64,000 bases of DNA from Chelativorans sp. Lineage in GTDB: Bacteria; Pseudomonadota; Alphaproteobacteria; Rhizobiales; Rhizobiaceae. The stretch spans positions 81,605 through 145,604 of the forward strand of contig NZ_JAPSLH010000009.1 of the NCBI RefSeq assembly GCF_031180965.1. Reading direction: 5' to 3'. Shown here piece after piece: positions 63,443 through 64,000 of this stretch. A model generated the notes under the pieces. It was not told where the DNA came from. It saw nothing but the letters and a program-made list of their open reading frames with translations, and did no database searches. Made by a program: the position numbers and the translations under genes. Numbering within the stretch: position 1 is the stretch's first letter; the number at the start of each line of letters is the position of its first letter.

Positions 63443-64000
63443 TGCGCGGGGTCGATTTCAACCGGAAAAACCGGTTGCCTTTTCAGCAACATAGCTCTGG
63501 CCTTCGCAGGTGCAGCAAGATGTCGCGAAGGATGCATGCAAGCATGGTGCTCCTGGCCCGGCGGAGGCGAAAACCGTTGGCCGGCAAATATCCGAACACG
63601 GCCTCCGAAACCCTCGGTCAAGCTCCGAGACCGTCCTTCCTGGGGCAGATACCGGCTCGCCTTGTACGGTCTCCGATCACGCCGGCTGACGCGCCCAGCG
63701 TCCCTGGAAGGCAAGGGCGCGTTTTCTGCCCTCCGCTGTGGCTCCGGGCGTTCGTCGTTGCCTTCGGCCAACACTCATCGCCGCCACGCCCGGCTTTCGC
63801 CGTCTGGGCATTGAAGAAGGTGGGAAGCGGGGCGCGTGATCCGTGCCTCTCTGTTAGTTTACGTGGCGCGTCACACGCGCCCCGCCGGCCGCTGTCCCGA
63901 CATTGGCCGGTCACTCGGGCTTCTTCTCCGTCCCGGCTGCACCCAATGAAGGGGGTGGTCTTAGCCGGGCCGAAGGAAAAGCCCTAGCGGCTTCTCCGCG
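63443..64000. other. Gene-free region upstream of gyrA with competing hairpins
   Basis: No frame in these 558 bases has a family match, a good ribosome-binding site or plausible protein composition; the open frames give Arg/Ser/Pro-rich products. Two mutually exclusive stems lie near the end: 63827-63836 with 63876-63885 (10 bp) and 63865-63871 with 63875-63881 (7 bp, 3-base loop). An imperfect hairpin (AAGCC ... GGCTT) lies at about 63976-63990. It could be the end of an upstream gene's transcript or a structured RNA. Confidence 0.5.
63827..63885. repeat. Overlapping alternative hairpins
   Basis: GCGGGGCGCG (63827-63836) pairs with CGCGCCCCGC (63876-63885) across 39 bases. GGCGCGT (63865-63871) pairs with ACGCGCC (63875-63881) across 3 bases. 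Both use the same right arm, so only one can form at a time, as in attenuators. Confidence 0.5.

Noticed and set aside
63403..63814. Short open frames in the region upstream of gyrA on both strands
   Set aside because: They give Arg/Ser/Pro-rich products with no good start site or family resemblance.
63976..63990. A terminator near the right window edge
   Set aside because: The stem is short and imperfect, and no T-run follows on either strand inside the window.

Overview
This 64 kb window is GC-rich, densely packed chromosomal DNA from an alphaproteobacterium. It most likely belongs to the Hyphomicrobiales (Rhizobiales) and looks like the Phyllobacteriaceae (Mesorhizobium/Chelativorans/Nitratireductor type). 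The case rests on a rhizobial-type glpRDSTPQUVK glycerol cluster, three DUF982 genes (a rhizobial family), an HWE-type sensor kinase, a DksA lacking the zinc cysteines, a LuxR solo with a full set of acyl-homoserine-lactone-binding residues, BA14K-like tails on a penicillin-binding protein, and a gyrA - coaD - ppi - ppi - queA - tgt block. No rRNA, tRNA, CRISPR array, insertion sequence or prophage gene was recognised. The assignment is inferred from gene content and was not checked by any search.

Layout. 1-3 kb: end of a catabolic operon (creatininase-like, FAD oxidoreductase, cytosine-deaminase-like amidohydrolase). 3.2-4.3 kb: three tandem small DUF982 genes. 4.3-7.9 kb: a BASS-type transporter divergent from a PBP1-type murein synthase. 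7.9-8.5 kb: a gene-free, AT-rich stretch full of hairpins. 8.5-13.5 kb: a Dabb protein, a Tat-exported nucleotide phosphoesterase, a divergent lrp/ald pair and a VapBC-like toxin-antitoxin. 13.5-30.7 kb: housekeeping and accessory genes (OmpA-like, hybrid HWE kinase, sseA, alaX, lipase, cysK, MFS, DEAD helicase, ilvA, trkH, adenine deaminase, arylamine N-acetyltransferase, two very small genes). 30.8-37.8 kb: dksA with its own promoter and terminator, sixA, ycjX/ycjF, a folP-folB-folK operon and a DUF922 protein. 37.8-44.5 kb: ferredoxin, a lone Hpt protein and an 1871-residue membrane-anchored coiled-coil protein with 13 tandem repeats. 44.6-45.3 kb: a LuxR solo. 45.4-55.4 kb: nine glycerol genes. 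55.4-63.4 kb: tgt, queA, two cyclophilins, coaD, a LysE exporter, a 44-codon gene and gyrA. 63.4-64 kb: a gene-free leader region.

How the genes work together. The glycerol cluster is complete: GlpS/GlpT ATPases, GlpP/GlpQ permeases, GlpU and GlpV import glycerol, GlpK phosphorylates it, GlpD oxidises glycerol 3-phosphate, and GlpR, which has a perfect 11-bp inverted repeat just before its start, probably represses the set. FolP, FolB and FolK make the folate pterin, and QueA and Tgt make queuosine. Lrp probably controls the divergent alanine dehydrogenase. The Hpt gene and the giant coiled-coil gene diverge from a promoter region rich in TTAA, including two near-consensus CtrA boxes, which suggests cell-cycle control.

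The leads I rate highest are: (1) GlpS and GlpT each lack one ATPase motif, and both defects fall in the same composite ATP site; (2) the giant protein has a 29-residue repeat, two copies of which have lost exactly seven residues, and a recent 51-codon duplication; (3) the hairpin-rich gene-free region at 8.0-8.35 kb; (4) several regulatory palindromes and two genes shorter than 50 codons that are easily missed.
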